Shown here: piece by piece, positions 7,864 through 17,224 of the stretch
Position numbering within the stretch: position 1 is the first letter of the stretch
How the letters are laid out: the number at the start of each line of letters is the position of its first letter
NCBI GenBank assembly: GCA_018333075.1
Contig: BORH01000013.1
Location: 58,597-122,596, forward strand
Source of the DNA: Heyndrickxia sporothermodurans
GTDB lineage: Bacteria; Bacillota; Bacilli; Bacillales; Bacillaceae_C
Direction of reading: 5' to 3'
DNA: 64,000 nucleotides
Position numbers and translations under genes: made by a program
Notes under the pieces: model-generated
Databases searched by the model: none
Seen by the model: only the letters and a program-made list of their open reading frames with translations
Told to the model about the DNA's origin: nothing

Positions 7864-8256
7864 AAATTGTCCTTATCTCCTTTCACGATCCTTTTTCCTC
7901 TTTCATTTATCCTTATCTCCTTTCACGATCTTTTTTCCTCTTTCATTTGCACTTATCTCTTTTCACGATCCTTTTTCCTCTTTCATTTGCCCTTATCTCC
8001 TTTCACGATTCTTTTTCCTCTTTCATTTGCCCTTATCTCCTTTCACGATCCTTTTTCAACCTTCATTTGTCCTTATCTCCTTTCACGATCCTTTTTCCTC
8101 TTTCATTTGCCCTTATCTCCTTTCACGATCCTTTTTCAACCTTCATTTGTCCTTATCTCCTTTCACGATCCTTTTTCCTCTTTCATTTGTCCGTATCTCC
8201 TTTCCTAATCCTATTTCCTCTTACATCTGCCCTTATCTCCTTTCCTATCCTTTTTA
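7864..8256. repeat. Tandem array of about ten 40-bp direct repeats
   Basis: The unit CCTTATCTCCTTTCACGATC followed by CTTTTTCCTCTTTCATTTGC recurs every 40 bp; the TTTCACGATC core falls at 7881, 7921, 7961, 8001, 8041, 8081, 8121 and 8161, and decays at 8201 and 8241. There are no spacers. Open frames in all three plus frames are a by-product of the repeat. On the minus strand each unit contains AAAGGAG followed 10 bases later by ATG and a 7-codon frame ending in TGA. The DNA from 7534 to 7863 is AT-rich with only loose TTATCT similarities and no gene. Confidence 0.95.
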
Positions 8257-8297
8257 TTCACTCATATTCACCTTTATAAATAATTATTTTTCGGTCC

Positions 8298-8332
8298 AAA
8301 TAAAAACGCCTATGCCACTTGACATAGACGTC
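8298..8332 (-). terminator. Terminator of the qox operon
   Basis: On the minus strand CGTCTATG / CATAGGCG (one G-U pair) around an 8-base loop, followed by TTTTTATTT. Confidence 0.8.
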
Positions 8333-8339
8333 TTGTATC

Positions 8340-8627
8340 TTAATTATGCATTACCCAAATCGATCCTATTACAATCGTAAGGGCGATGATAATACTGTAA
8401 ATAATATTTCCAATTTGCACCTTGGAGTTGTCACTTTCTTTAATATGCATAAACATGAATAGCTGCATACCAGCTTGTAAGAAAGCGAGAATGCCAATTA
8501 TGCTCATGATTGTTGATTTCGGGAGATTCGTATGCAAAGCAACAAGCATGGCTGCAATTGTCATCACTAGAGATAAAAAGAAACCAATGATATGTCCAAT
8601 TGGATATTTCGAATGATGTTGTGACAT
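8340..8627 (-). CDS. qoxD: Cytochrome aa3 quinol oxidase subunit IV
   Basis: A 95-residue membrane protein with three hydrophobic segments, starting [20 protein letters not shown]. It is the small subunit IV of the cytochrome c/quinol oxidase family, which stabilises the complex. The ATG at 8627 overlaps the stop codon of qoxC (TAATG) and has AGGAGGG about 11 bases upstream; a longer frame from 8675 only overlaps qoxC. It is the last gene of qoxABCD before a terminator. Confidence 0.93.
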   Translation of the reverse strand: MSQHHSKYPIGHIIGFFLSLVMTIAAMLVALHTNLPKSTIMSIIGILAFLQAGMQLFMFMHIKESDNSKVQIGNIIYSIIIALTIVIGSIWVMHN

Positions 8628-9235
8628 TACTGAATCAGCCCTCCTAAGTAAACAAATGTAAAGATAAAAATCCAAACGACATCAAGAAAATGCCAGTATA
8701 AACTAATGATGAAAAACTTTCTTGATGTAACAGGTGTTAAACCTCTTTTTACTAATTGCATGATTAGTAAAATGCCCCATAAAATCCCCATTGAAACGTG
8801 TAGTCCATGAGTTCCTAGCAATACAAAGAAGCCGGAAAGAAAACCACTTGTTTGTAATGTTGCTCCTTCATGTACATAGTCAATGAATTCGTGAAGCTCA
8901 AAGTAAATAAAGCCTGCACCTAATAGCAAGGTAATAATAAACCATAGCAGTAAGCCTTTTTTATTATTATTTCTCATTGAAAATATTGCGAGACCACATG
9001 TAAAGCTACTAACTAAAAGTAGGATTGTTTCTATCATTACATCTTTAATTTTAAATAGCTCTAATTGGCCAGGGCCACCTGCTGTTTCACCTGAAAGAAC
9101 AAAATAGGTAGCGAACAGAGTCGCAAATAACGCGATCTCTGCACCAAGAAAAATCCAAAAACCAAATATATTTAATCTGCTTTGCTCAGATTGATATTCT
9201 AACGGCAAAGATGTGTCCAAATGTTCACTCATCAT
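8627..9235 (-). CDS. qoxC: Cytochrome aa3 quinol oxidase subunit III
   Basis: A 202-residue, five-segment membrane protein of the cytochrome oxidase subunit III family. Seen in sequence: '[20 protein letters not shown]' near residue 23, '[21 protein letters not shown]' with the conserved HGLHV near residue 145, and the end '[20 protein letters not shown]'. The start ATG at 9235 (or the next ATG at 9232) overlaps the qoxB stop, a sign of translational coupling. It works with QoxA, B and D in reducing oxygen with menaquinol. Confidence 0.95.
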   Translation of the reverse strand: MMSEHLDTSLPLEYQSEQSRLNIFGFWIFLGAEIALFATLFATYFVLSGETAGGPGQLELFKIKDVMIETILLLVSSFTCGLAIFSMRNNNKKGLLLWFIITLLLGAGFIYFELHEFIDYVHEGATLQTSGFLSGFFVLLGTHGLHVSMGILWGILLIMQLVKRGLTPVTSRKFFIISLYWHFLDVVWIFIFTFVYLGGLIQ

Positions 9236-11175
9236 TTTTCACCTCTTGCTGCGAGTTCTGTGTTTAAAATTTCATCCACCTCAACATGGTAGCCCTTGTC
9301 ATAATCAAAGGAACGCCATGCTAAGCATCCAAGAATGATGATTAAACCGATAATTGCAAGCCACCACCATGAAAAGACAAGACCGAAGCCGCCAAGTCCA
9401 AAACCAACTGCAGATATAAATGGCATTGAGGTATTGCTTGGCATATGAATTGGTTTGATATCCTCTTTTTTATATAAAGGTTTATTCTTTTGTTTCATAT
9501 TCCAGTAAGCATCTACATCATCAACCTCTGGTGCTACAGCAAAGTTATAATGAGGAACAGGAGTTGGTGTTGCCCATTCTAAGGTACGTCCATCCCATGG
9601 ATCTCCAGTTAAATCTCTCTCACCTTTACGTGCACTGTAAATGATGTTCCATACTAAAACAAGGAAGCCAATTCCCATTAATACGCCACCAACAGTTGAT
9701 ATGACATTTAGACCTTCCCATCCAAGGCCTGCTTGGTACGTATACATACGACGTGTCATCCCTTTTAATCCAAGCACGAACTGTGGTAAGAAGCAAATAT
9801 TAAATCCGAACATCCAAAACCAGAAAGTAATTTTTCCAAGTTTTTCATTTAGCATATGTCCAAACATTTTAGGATACCAGTAATGTAAACCAGCGAAACA
9901 TGCAAAGGCAACACCTGGAATTAATGTGTAATGGAAGTGGGCAATTAGGAAATAGCTATTATGGTATTGATAATCCGCTGCAGCCATAGCAAGCATGACT
10001 CCTGTTACCCCACCAATTAAAAAGTTTGGAATGAAAGCTAATGACCAAAGCATTGCTGATGTTAATTTCAGACGACCTTTGTACATCGTAAAGATCCAGT
10101 TAAATAGTTTTACACCGGTCGGTATGGCAATAAGCATCGTTGAAATCGAGAAGAACGAGTTTACTGCTGCAGTATTCCCCATCGTGAAGAAATGGTGAAC
10201 CCAAGTAAAATAACTAAATAATGCTATGGCTAGCATTGAAAAGACCATTGATTTATATCCAAATAAACGTTTTTTTGCAAATGTACTAATTATTTCTGAA
10301 TAAATTCCTAAAGATGGAAGCAACACAATGTATACTTCAGGATGTCCCCAAATCCAGAACAAATTGCTCCAAAGCATCGGCATACCACCTGAGGCCATTG
10401 TAAAGAAATGAGAACCAAATAAACGATCAAAAGTCATTAAACCTAATGCAACAGTTAATACTGGGAACGCAAAAATAATAATTACGCACATGATTAATAC
10501 GGACCAAACGAACATCGGCATTTTCATTAACGACATTCCTTTGGTTCTCATCTTAAGAATGGTCACTAAGAAGTTAATCCCTGTAATCAATGTACCAATA
10601 CCCGCTATTTGCAAGGCAACTGCATAATAGTTATTTCCTACACCAGGACTAAATTCTGTTCCAGCTAACGGAAAATAAGATGTCCATCCAGCAGTAGGAG
10701 ATCCACCAATGATAAATGAAATATTAAATAGTGCACAGCCTACTGCAAATGTCCAAAAACTAAATGCATTTAACATTGGATAAGCAACATCACGTGCTCC
10801 AATCTGTAACGGTACAGCAATATTAATTAATCCCATTAAGAACGGCATTGCCATAAATAGAATCATAATTGTTCCATGAGTAGTAAATATCCCATCATAA
10901 TGATTGGCATCAAGTAGTTTTAAATTAGGCGCCGTTAGTTGGGCACGCATCATTAATGCATCGACCCCACCACGGAATAGCATAAGTACAGCAACTAAAA
11001 CGTACATGATTCCAATTTTTTTATGATCAACGGTTGTAAGCCAGTTCTTCCAAAGCCATTTCCATTTTTTAAAATACGTAAGATAAAAAATGATACCAAT
11101 CATAGCAAGAGCAATTCCTGCTTCTGTTACATAAATAATTGGTTCGCCTGTAACAAAAAATTCATCAAGCTTCAT
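9232..11175 (-). CDS. qoxB: Cytochrome aa3 quinol oxidase subunit I
   Basis: The catalytic heme-copper subunit, 647 residues with about 14-15 membrane segments. It carries heme a and the heme a3-CuB centre and pumps protons. Visible hallmarks are '[15 protein letters not shown]' (low-spin heme His), '[20 protein letters not shown]' (CuB His-Glu-Val-Tyr, cross-linked Tyr), '[10 protein letters not shown]' (two CuB His) and '[14 protein letters not shown]' (heme His ligands). The start is ATG 11175 behind GGAGGAAAG; an in-frame TTG at 11190 sits inside that ribosome binding site. It lies 20 bases behind qoxA. Confidence 0.96.
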   Translation of the reverse strand: MKLDEFFVTGEPIIYVTEAGIALAMIGIIFYLTYFKKWKWLWKNWLTTVDHKKIGIMYVLVAVLMLFRGGVDALMMRAQLTAPNLKLLDANHYDGIFTTHGTIMILFMAMPFLMGLINIAVPLQIGARDVAYPMLNAFSFWTFAVGCALFNISFIIGGSPTAGWTSYFPLAGTEFSPGVGNNYYAVALQIAGIGTLITGINFLVTILKMRTKGMSLMKMPMFVWSVLIMCVIIIFAFPVLTVALGLMTFDRLFGSHFFTMASGGMPMLWSNLFWIWGHPEVYIVLLPSLGIYSEIISTFAKKRLFGYKSMVFSMLAIALFSYFTWVHHFFTMGNTAAVNSFFSISTMLIAIPTGVKLFNWIFTMYKGRLKLTSAMLWSLAFIPNFLIGGVTGVMLAMAAADYQYHNSYFLIAHFHYTLIPGVAFACFAGLHYWYPKMFGHMLNEKLGKITFWFWMFGFNICFLPQFVLGLKGMTRRMYTYQAGLGWEGLNVISTVGGVLMGIGFLVLVWNIIYSARKGERDLTGDPWDGRTLEWATPTPVPHYNFAVAPEVDDVDAYWNMKQKNKPLYKKEDIKPIHMPSNTSMPFISAVGFGLGGFGLVFSWWWLAIIGLIIILGCLAWRSFDYDKGYHVEVDEILNTELAARGEK

Positions 11176-11195
11176 ACTTCTTTCCTCCAATCTTT

Positions 11196-12131
11196 CTAAT
11201 GTTGATGCTCTGACATGTCCATGCCTTCCATGTCCATATCATCCATATCATGCTGTTTTTGATTGGTATTTTTTTTCTCCATCATTCCGTGTTGATGCGG
11301 TGCTTTTACCCATGACAAATGTGTTCCAGTATAAGTCATTCGTCCAACTACTCCAGATTTCAAAAGCTTATTGTAATCGGCTTTTTTCATTTTAGGTGCT
11401 GAACTCTTTACTTCTTTTACCCATTTATCAAAATCCGTTTGAGTTTGAGAAAGTACTTCGAAATCCATATGTGCAAAGCCTTCTCCATTAAAATTCGCGT
11501 TTCTTCCTAAGAAGGAACCTGTTTTATCCGCTAATAAGATCAATTCCATTGAATGATTTGGCATTGTATATTTTTGTCCACCTAATTCAGGAACCCAAAA
11601 AGAAGCCATCGTTCCAGCAGATGTTAATTGAAATTTTACTGGAGTGTCTTTAGGAATGTTTACATAGTTAACCGTTTCAATATTTTGATCTGGATAGCTA
11701 AATATCCATTTCCAATCTGCAGAAGTAACATTGATAACTAATGGCTTTTTATCCTCATAGCCTTTAGGTACATTTTCTAATTGATAATTTGCTTTTACAG
11801 TTGGAACTGCAACCGCAATAATAATAACTATAGGAATGGCTGTCCAAATAATTTCCAGCCACTTATTTCCATGATGATCAGGTGGTACATAATCCGCAGC
11901 TAAACGTTTTTCTCGGTATTTATATACCATAAAAATAAACAAACCCATTACAACAACTAAAATGATCATCATTAACCAGAAGGAATATACGATAAGATCA
12001 TATTGTTTTTGTGCAACTGGTCCTTGTGGATTTAAAACTGCTATCTTGCTAGTATCACATCCACTTAATAAAAAGATGGAACCTATTAAAATCAAACTCG
12101 TTAATTTCCAAGGGAGTTTTTTTGCTCGCAT
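11196..12131 (-). CDS. qoxA: Quinol oxidase subunit II (lipoprotein), His/Met-rich tail
   Basis: Subunit II of the aa3 quinol oxidase, 311 residues. It has a lipoprotein signal peptide with lipobox LLSGC (Cys25), two membrane segments (about 40-65 and 85-110) and an extracellular cupredoxin domain. The CuA ligand set of cytochrome c oxidases is missing ('[20 protein letters not shown]' replaces the Cys-rich loop), which marks it as a quinol enzyme. The last about 45 residues are unusually rich in His and Met (HQHGMMEKK ... [17 protein letters not shown]). The start is ATG 12131 behind AAGGAGAG. The 12132-12402 stretch upstream must hold the operon promoter, but no element stands out. Confidence 0.94.
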   Translation of the reverse strand: MRAKKLPWKLTSLILIGSIFLLSGCDTSKIAVLNPQGPVAQKQYDLIVYSFWLMMIILVVVMGLFIFMVYKYREKRLAADYVPPDHHGNKWLEIIWTAIPIVIIIAVAVPTVKANYQLENVPKGYEDKKPLVINVTSADWKWIFSYPDQNIETVNYVNIPKDTPVKFQLTSAGTMASFWVPELGGQKYTMPNHSMELILLADKTGSFLGRNANFNGEGFAHMDFEVLSQTQTDFDKWVKEVKSSAPKMKKADYNKLLKSGVVGRMTYTGTHLSWVKAPHQHGMMEKKNTNQKQHDMDDMDMEGMDMSEHQH

Positions 12132-12402
12132 TCTTTGTCTCTCCTTCCCAATCTAAGAAGTATGTATCCTATGTCACAAATAAAGGAAAATGTGTTTTAC
12201 TTTTTTGAGCACTGATAAATTCTACTCCTTTTTTTTATTTTTGTGCACTCATTCACAAACTCGACAATTTTTATTCATAAAGACGACAAAAAATATTCTT
12301 CAATTGTTTGTTGACTTCTTGTGATTACGTAACTTTGGTAATCTTGGATTGAATATGGAATTAATAATAATAGAAGTTATAATGCTTGTTCCCTCTAAAC
12401 AA

Positions 12403-12445
12403 AAAAAGACTATTTTTGCGAGTATGCTGCAAAAATAGTCTTTTT
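12403..12445. terminator. Strong terminator at the end of the aromatic operon
   Basis: Perfect 17-bp stem AAAAAGACTATTTTTGC / GCAAAAATAGTCTTTTT with a short loop. It terminates the 2-oxoacid dehydrogenase genes and insulates the qox promoter. Confidence 0.9.
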
Positions 12446-12453
12446 AGCACTTA

Positions 12454-13893
12454 TTATTGTATAGTCATTTTTTCTTTCCTCTTTTTCTTTTTTGCTACTT
12501 GATGTATAGAGAGTCCTACTGTATCCTCTATCGCTTCAAGAAGAGCTTCATTTATACTTGGATGCGGATATGTTGGGAATATGAAATCTTCGTCCCTTGC
12601 AACCATTTCTCCACCTATGATTGCTGTTGAAATTAATTCAATTGCACCTTCTCCGATAATGTGCATTCCTATTAATCTATTTGTTTGTTCATCAATTACT
12701 GCTTTTACAAATCCATCCCGGTTTCCTGTTAATAAGGCATAGCCATTTCCAGGTAATTGATATTGACCTGTTTTTGTAGAAAATCCAGCTATTTTAGCCT
12801 CTTCCTCCGTATATCCAACTGAAGCAATTGGTGGAATTGAATGGACTACTTTCGGCATCCAAGTAAGATCTACTTCGTTTATTCCTCCACTAATCATTTC
12901 AGCCGCAACCTTTCCTTGTTTCATCGACTTTACAGCGTAAAAAGGTTCTCCAGTTACATCGCCAATAGCAAAAATATGATTAAGATTGGTTCTTCCTTGT
13001 TTGTCACAAATAATAAATTGATGTTCATCCACCATGATTCCGATTCGATCTAACCCAAGACTTTCCGTATTCCCCGTCAATGATTCGGACATGTAAAATG
13101 CATTTGAATAAATCTTGTTTGCTTCCCCTTTTTGATTAATAAAGGAGCATTCCACTCCATTTTCTGCTTCATCGAAATGAAGTTTTTCAATTTCTGTATA
13201 TAAGGAGATTTTGTTTTTTTTCAGCTGCCTCTTTACTTCTTTAACTATATCCAGGTCGTATTCAAACTCTTTGTTTTTCTGTAAAATAATACTTACTTTC
13301 GTTCCTAATAAACTGTAGGCAAAGGCAGCTTCTAAGATAATATAGTCAGAGCCTACTAGGATCAATTGATCTGGTAACCTATCAAGATTAAACAATTGCA
13401 AACGATCAAGCTGATAATTTGGAAGTATTTTTTTGCTGTCAACCTTTGCTCCGGTCGCAATAATTGCCTGTTCAAAATTCACTACTTCATAATGGTGACC
13501 ATTTTCAATACCAATTTTGTTTTCAGAAATAAAGGTTGCCCTTCCATACATAATTTCAATTTTATTAGCCTTGCAAAGTGATGCTACACCTGCTCCTAAT
13601 TGAGTAACCACTTGATTCTTATAGGTTAGAAAGCTTGAATAATCAAAGCGATTATTTTCAATTTGATAGCCTAAAGTAGAAATATGCTCCAATTTACTTG
13701 CTTGCTTGGCGGCATGAACAAAAGTCTTAGAAGGAATACAACCTTCATTTAAACAAACTCCCCCAAGCTTCTTTTGTTCAATTAATAGCACTTCCTTGCC
13801 TAATTGAGCAGCACGAATGGCTGCCGTATATCCACCCGGACCACCACCAATAATAACGACTTCTTTTTCCTGTGCGATTTCTCCAACAACCAT
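12454..13893 (-). CDS. lpdA: Dihydrolipoyl dehydrogenase (E3)
   Basis: The FAD-dependent E3 component, 479 residues, which reoxidises dihydrolipoyl groups with NAD+. Seen in sequence: FAD-binding 'EVVIIGGGPGGYTAAIRAAQ' at the N-terminus, the redox disulfide GGVCLNEGCIPSK near residue 47, an NAD-binding region mid-protein, 'IFAIGDVTGEPFYAVKSMKQ' and the C-terminal 'PHPSINEAL' with the catalytic His-Glu pair. It has a Lys/Arg-rich extension at the end. It starts only 2 bases after the E2 stop, so it belongs to the same operon, and it is followed by a strong terminator. Confidence 0.95.
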   Translation of the reverse strand: MVVGEIAQEKEVVIIGGGPGGYTAAIRAAQLGKEVLLIEQKKLGGVCLNEGCIPSKTFVHAAKQASKLEHISTLGYQIENNRFDYSSFLTYKNQVVTQLGAGVASLCKANKIEIMYGRATFISENKIGIENGHHYEVVNFEQAIIATGAKVDSKKILPNYQLDRLQLFNLDRLPDQLILVGSDYIILEAAFAYSLLGTKVSIILQKNKEFEYDLDIVKEVKRQLKKNKISLYTEIEKLHFDEAENGVECSFINQKGEANKIYSNAFYMSESLTGNTESLGLDRIGIMVDEHQFIICDKQGRTNLNHIFAIGDVTGEPFYAVKSMKQGKVAAEMISGGINEVDLTWMPKVVHSIPPIASVGYTEEEAKIAGFSTKTGQYQLPGNGYALLTGNRDGFVKAVIDEQTNRLIGMHIIGEGAIELISTAIIGGEMVARDEDFIFPTYPHPSINEALLEAIEDTVGLSIHQVAKKKKRKEKMTIQ

Positions 13894-13895
13894 TT

Positions 13896-15068
13896 TTATT
13901 TCAACTCCAATAGCATTCTTGTCGGATGTTCAAGTAAGTGAACGAAATGATTTGTAAAGCGAACTGCAGTTGCTCCATCTGCTATACGATGATCAAATGA
14001 CATCGACATATTCATCATGCTTCGTATGACAATTTCATCATTCATTACAACTGGCTTTTTTTTCGTTTTATGAAAGGCGATTAATGCTGATTGCGGATAA
14101 TTGATTATTGGTGTTGCACCGACTCCACCAAGTGGACCTACATTGCTTATCGTAAATGTGCCCTCAGAAATATCAGCCTTTGTTAAAGTGTTCGTTTGCG
14201 CTTTTTTAATATAAGACTTCATTTCTTCATGAATCGTTTTCATTGATTTTCGTTCTACATTACGAATAACTGGAACGATTAAACCCTCTTCTGTATCAAC
14301 AGCAATCCCAATATTGTAGTCTTTTTTTAGTATGATTACGCCACGCTCTTCATCCAACACGGAATTAAAGATGGGGAATTTTTCTAATGATAGTTGAATG
14401 GCTTTGATAAAAAAGGCAACAACGGACAAGTTCGTTCCTTCCTCCTTTAGCTGCTTTGTACATTCCAATACATTTGTCATATCCAATTCTTCAAAATGCG
14501 TAACATGTGGAATCGTATAGAGTGATTTTGTCATTAATCCAGCAATTTGTTTTCTTCGCCCATTAAATGGAAGCTCCTCATTGCCTCTCTCGACTACTGG
14601 TTGGATATCGGATTCGATATTGATTGTCTTTTCCAGAGACTCTTCTTTTTTTACGAATCGATAAACATCTTCATCTGTCACTCTACCCGCTGGTCCAGTT
14701 CCCTCTATTGTTTCAATATCAACTCCTAATTCACGAGCAATTTTTCTTGTAAATGGCGCAGCTAATGTGATTTGTTTTTTAGAGGATTGTTCTTCAACAC
14801 TTCGTTGTTTAGATGGTGTTGCAGAACTTCTCTTCTCGGAATCTATTAATAGTAAAGTAGTTCCTACTGTAACATTTACTCCTTCATTCACAAGAATTTC
14901 CTTTACGATCCCTTCGGCTGGTGAAGGAAGCTCTGCAGTCATTTTATCTGTTTGAACCTCTACTAAAGGTTGATCACTTTGGACTCTATCTCCAACCTTA
15001 ACAAAATACGTTAAGATTTCCCCTTCAGTCATTCCTTCACCTATATCATGAAGCTTTACTTCTATCAA
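13896..15068 (-). CDS. 2-oxoacid dehydrogenase acyltransferase (E2)
   Basis: The E2 core with 390 residues. It has an N-terminal lipoyl domain with the lipoylated lysine in VQTDKMTAELPSP, a peripheral subunit-binding domain (APFTRKIARELGVDIETIEG, near residue 105) and a catalytic domain ending in MSMSFDHRIADG with the catalytic His-x-x-x-Asp. I prefer the TTG at 15068 (MIEVKLHDIGEG), which gives the normal E2 start and has AGTAGGTG upstream; a GTG at 15077 is possible. Substrate class (branched-chain, pyruvate or aryl-pyruvate) cannot be read directly. The neighbouring phenylalanine dehydrogenase suggests phenylpyruvate. Confidence 0.93.
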   Translation of the reverse strand: MIEVKLHDIGEGMTEGEILTYFVKVGDRVQSDQPLVEVQTDKMTAELPSPAEGIVKEILVNEGVNVTVGTTLLLIDSEKRSSATPSKQRSVEEQSSKKQITLAAPFTRKIARELGVDIETIEGTGPAGRVTDEDVYRFVKKEESLEKTINIESDIQPVVERGNEELPFNGRRKQIAGLMTKSLYTIPHVTHFEELDMTNVLECTKQLKEEGTNLSVVAFFIKAIQLSLEKFPIFNSVLDEERGVIILKKDYNIGIAVDTEEGLIVPVIRNVERKSMKTIHEEMKSYIKKAQTNTLTKADISEGTFTISNVGPLGGVGATPIINYPQSALIAFHKTKKKPVVMNDEIVIRSMMNMSMSFDHRIADGATAVRFTNHFVHLLEHPTRMLLELK

Positions 15069-15126
15069 TATAGACACCTACTTTCAAAAATACTTAGTAT
15101 TTCTATATTCGAAGCGTAAAAATTTT

Positions 15127-16125
15127 TTAAAAAAATGCAGCTTTTTTTATCGACTCAAGAATTCGATTTTCATTTGGCAAATAATGTTTTTCTAATGTAT
15201 AAAAAGGAACTGGCACATCAAACCCAGTCACCCTTTGAATAGGTGCTTTCAAATGAAGGAAGGATGTATCTTGAATTAGAGAAATGATGTCAGCTCCTAG
15301 TCCACTTGTTGCATGTGCTTCATGGATAATAACCGCTCTTCCTGTTTTTTGGACAGACTCTGAAATCATCTCTCTGTCTAACGGATATAGCGTACGCAAA
15401 TCAATAACATCACAATGAATCTTCTCCTCCTTCGCTTTCTCTGCTGCTTTCATTGCTAATGGGACCATTGCTCCCCACGCAAAAAGTGTGACATCATCGC
15501 CTTCACTTATCCGACTAGCTTTACCAATTTCAACCGTATATCTCTCAATAGGTACTTCATCTTTAAAAGCTCGATAAGACCGCATAGGCTCTAGAAACAA
15601 TACTGGATCTGGATCTTCGATGCTGGCTATCAATAATCCCTTCGCATCATAAGGATTAGACGGACAGACTACTTTAATTCCGGGCATATGTGTAAATAAA
15701 ACTTCAACACTATCAGAGTGAATTTCTGGTGCCTTAACACCAGCACCATAAGGAGCTCGGATGACGAGTGGAACATGAAAATGACTCATTGTCCTCATAC
15801 GAATACGAGTCGCATGGCTCATAATTTGTTCGAACGCAGGATAGATAAAACCTAAAAATTGCATTTCAACGACTGGGACAAATCCGTTTATTGCAAGGCC
15901 AATCGCAGTTCCGACTATTCCAGCCTCACTTAATGGCGTATCGATTACTCGATCCTCACCAAATTCTTTTTGCAGTCCTTCTGTCGCTCGAAACACTCCG
16001 CCATTTTTACCAACATCTTCTCCCAATATTAAAACTTCCGCTTGTTCTTTCATCACCGTTCTAAGCCCGTCAGTCACTGCTTGCACTAAAGATAACTTTT
16101 GCGTATTTGTTGCAATCACATTCAT
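15127..16125 (-). CDS. 2-oxoacid dehydrogenase E1 beta subunit
   Basis: The beta half of the thiamin-diphosphate E1, 332 residues, of the PdhB/BkdAB family. Seen in sequence: 'VLILGEDVGKNGGVFRATEG' near residue 32, 'DTPLSEAGIVGTAIGLAING', 'YPAFEQIMSHATRIRMRTMS' and the C-terminal domain start 'VIHEAHATSGLGADI'. The start ATG overlaps the alpha-subunit stop (ATGA), so the two subunits are translationally coupled. With E1 alpha it decarboxylates the 2-oxoacid and loads the acyl group onto E2. Confidence 0.94.
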   Translation of the reverse strand: MNVIATNTQKLSLVQAVTDGLRTVMKEQAEVLILGEDVGKNGGVFRATEGLQKEFGEDRVIDTPLSEAGIVGTAIGLAINGFVPVVEMQFLGFIYPAFEQIMSHATRIRMRTMSHFHVPLVIRAPYGAGVKAPEIHSDSVEVLFTHMPGIKVVCPSNPYDAKGLLIASIEDPDPVLFLEPMRSYRAFKDEVPIERYTVEIGKASRISEGDDVTLFAWGAMVPLAMKAAEKAKEEKIHCDVIDLRTLYPLDREMISESVQKTGRAVIIHEAHATSGLGADIISLIQDTSFLHLKAPIQRVTGFDVPVPFYTLEKHYLPNENRILESIKKAAFF

Positions 16126-17189
16126 CGATTCACACCTCGCAAAAATTCAAAATATTGATCTTTTTGGTCCATAATTGACCAGGTTTTCTCAGCAAATACA
16201 TGATCAAATAAATCATCTACATTTGGCTCTGGAAAAGCCTCCATTTCTGCTACGGCTTTTTCAATGCTTTGTGCAGATTCCTGAGCTACCTTCTCATGCC
16301 ACTCATCATTCCAATTTCCTTCGTTTTTCATGAATCGTTCTAATCGTAAAATTGGATCACTTTTTTCCCTTTTTACTTCACTTTCCGCTTGATTTCGATA
16401 TTTTGTTGGATCATCAGCTGTTGTATGTGCTCCATATCTCCATGTCACTGCTTCAATTAGGGTTGGTCCTTCGCCGTTTCTTGCTCTATTTAAGGCTTTC
16501 TTCGTTTCAAAATAAACAGCCAAGATGTCATTTCCATCTATTCGAATACCTGGGATGCCGTAAGCAACAGCCTTCTGAGCAATGGTTTCAGAATTCATTT
16601 GTCGTTCGATTGGTACTGATATCGCAAATTGATTATTTTGATTAAAAAATACAACGGGTGCTTTAAAAACACTTGCAAAATTTAACCCTTCATGGAAATC
16701 ACCTTCAGAAGTTGCCCCATCACCAAAGTAAGCTATTGCAGCATTATCGGTTCCTTTTCTTTGCTCTGCCATCGCTGCCCCAGTGGCATGAAGGAGTTGC
16801 GTTGCTATAGGTACTGCAGGAGGGAAAATCTTCTTTCCGTCTGGAGGCACACATCCTTCTAATCTTCCATTCCAATATAAAAGAATCGTTTTTAATGAGT
16901 GTCCAAAAGTGATGCTTGCTGCATGATCCCGATAGGTTGGGAATAGCCAATCATCAGGTCGTAACGCAAGTGCACTTCCTACCTGCGCTGCTTCCTGTCC
17001 TTCAAACGGAGCATACGTACCTAATCTTCCTTGCCTTTGGAGACTGATTGCTTTCCTATCAAATGTCCTTACATATAGTAATCTAGTATAAAGCTCTTTG
17101 ATAAAATCTATTGAAAGCGCTTTCGAAATATCGCTATTTAATAGATTTCCATTTTCATCAAGATAACGAATCATTTGAAATTGCTCCAT
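16122..17189 (-). CDS. 2-oxoacid dehydrogenase E1 alpha subunit
   Basis: The thiamin-diphosphate-binding alpha subunit, 355 residues. The ThDP motif is visible as 'AIAYFGDGATSEGDFHEGLN' with the downstream NN of the GDG...NN motif ('FFNQNNQFAIS'), and 'GRLGTYAPFEGQEAAQVGSA' lies near residue 50. I start it at ATG 17189 because AAGGAGG lies 9 bases upstream; the frame is open further, up to 17243, where it overlaps the dehydrogenase gene. Pairing with phenylalanine dehydrogenase suggests use of phenylpyruvate, giving phenylacetyl-CoA; this is inference, and branched-chain or pyruvate activity is the alternative. Confidence 0.93.
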   Translation of the reverse strand: MEQFQMIRYLDENGNLLNSDISKALSIDFIKELYTRLLYVRTFDRKAISLQRQGRLGTYAPFEGQEAAQVGSALALRPDDWLFPTYRDHAASITFGHSLKTILLYWNGRLEGCVPPDGKKIFPPAVPIATQLLHATGAAMAEQRKGTDNAAIAYFGDGATSEGDFHEGLNFASVFKAPVVFFNQNNQFAISVPIERQMNSETIAQKAVAYGIPGIRIDGNDILAVYFETKKALNRARNGEGPTLIEAVTWRYGAHTTADDPTKYRNQAESEVKREKSDPILRLERFMKNEGNWNDEWHEKVAQESAQSIEKAVAEMEAFPEPNVDDLFDHVFAEKTWSIMDQKDQYFEFLRGVNR

Positions 17190-17224
17190 ATATTCGTCCT
17201 CCTTGTCGATTTGAATACTCATTG

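Noticed and set aside
7864-8256. CRISPR array.
   Set aside because: Units are contiguous direct repeats with no unique spacers and no cas genes nearby.
7867-8380. Three overlapping plus-strand open frames of 110-117 codons rich in Ser/Phe/Leu.
   Set aside because: They are created by the 40-bp tandem repeat in three frames; no ribosome binding site, no family.
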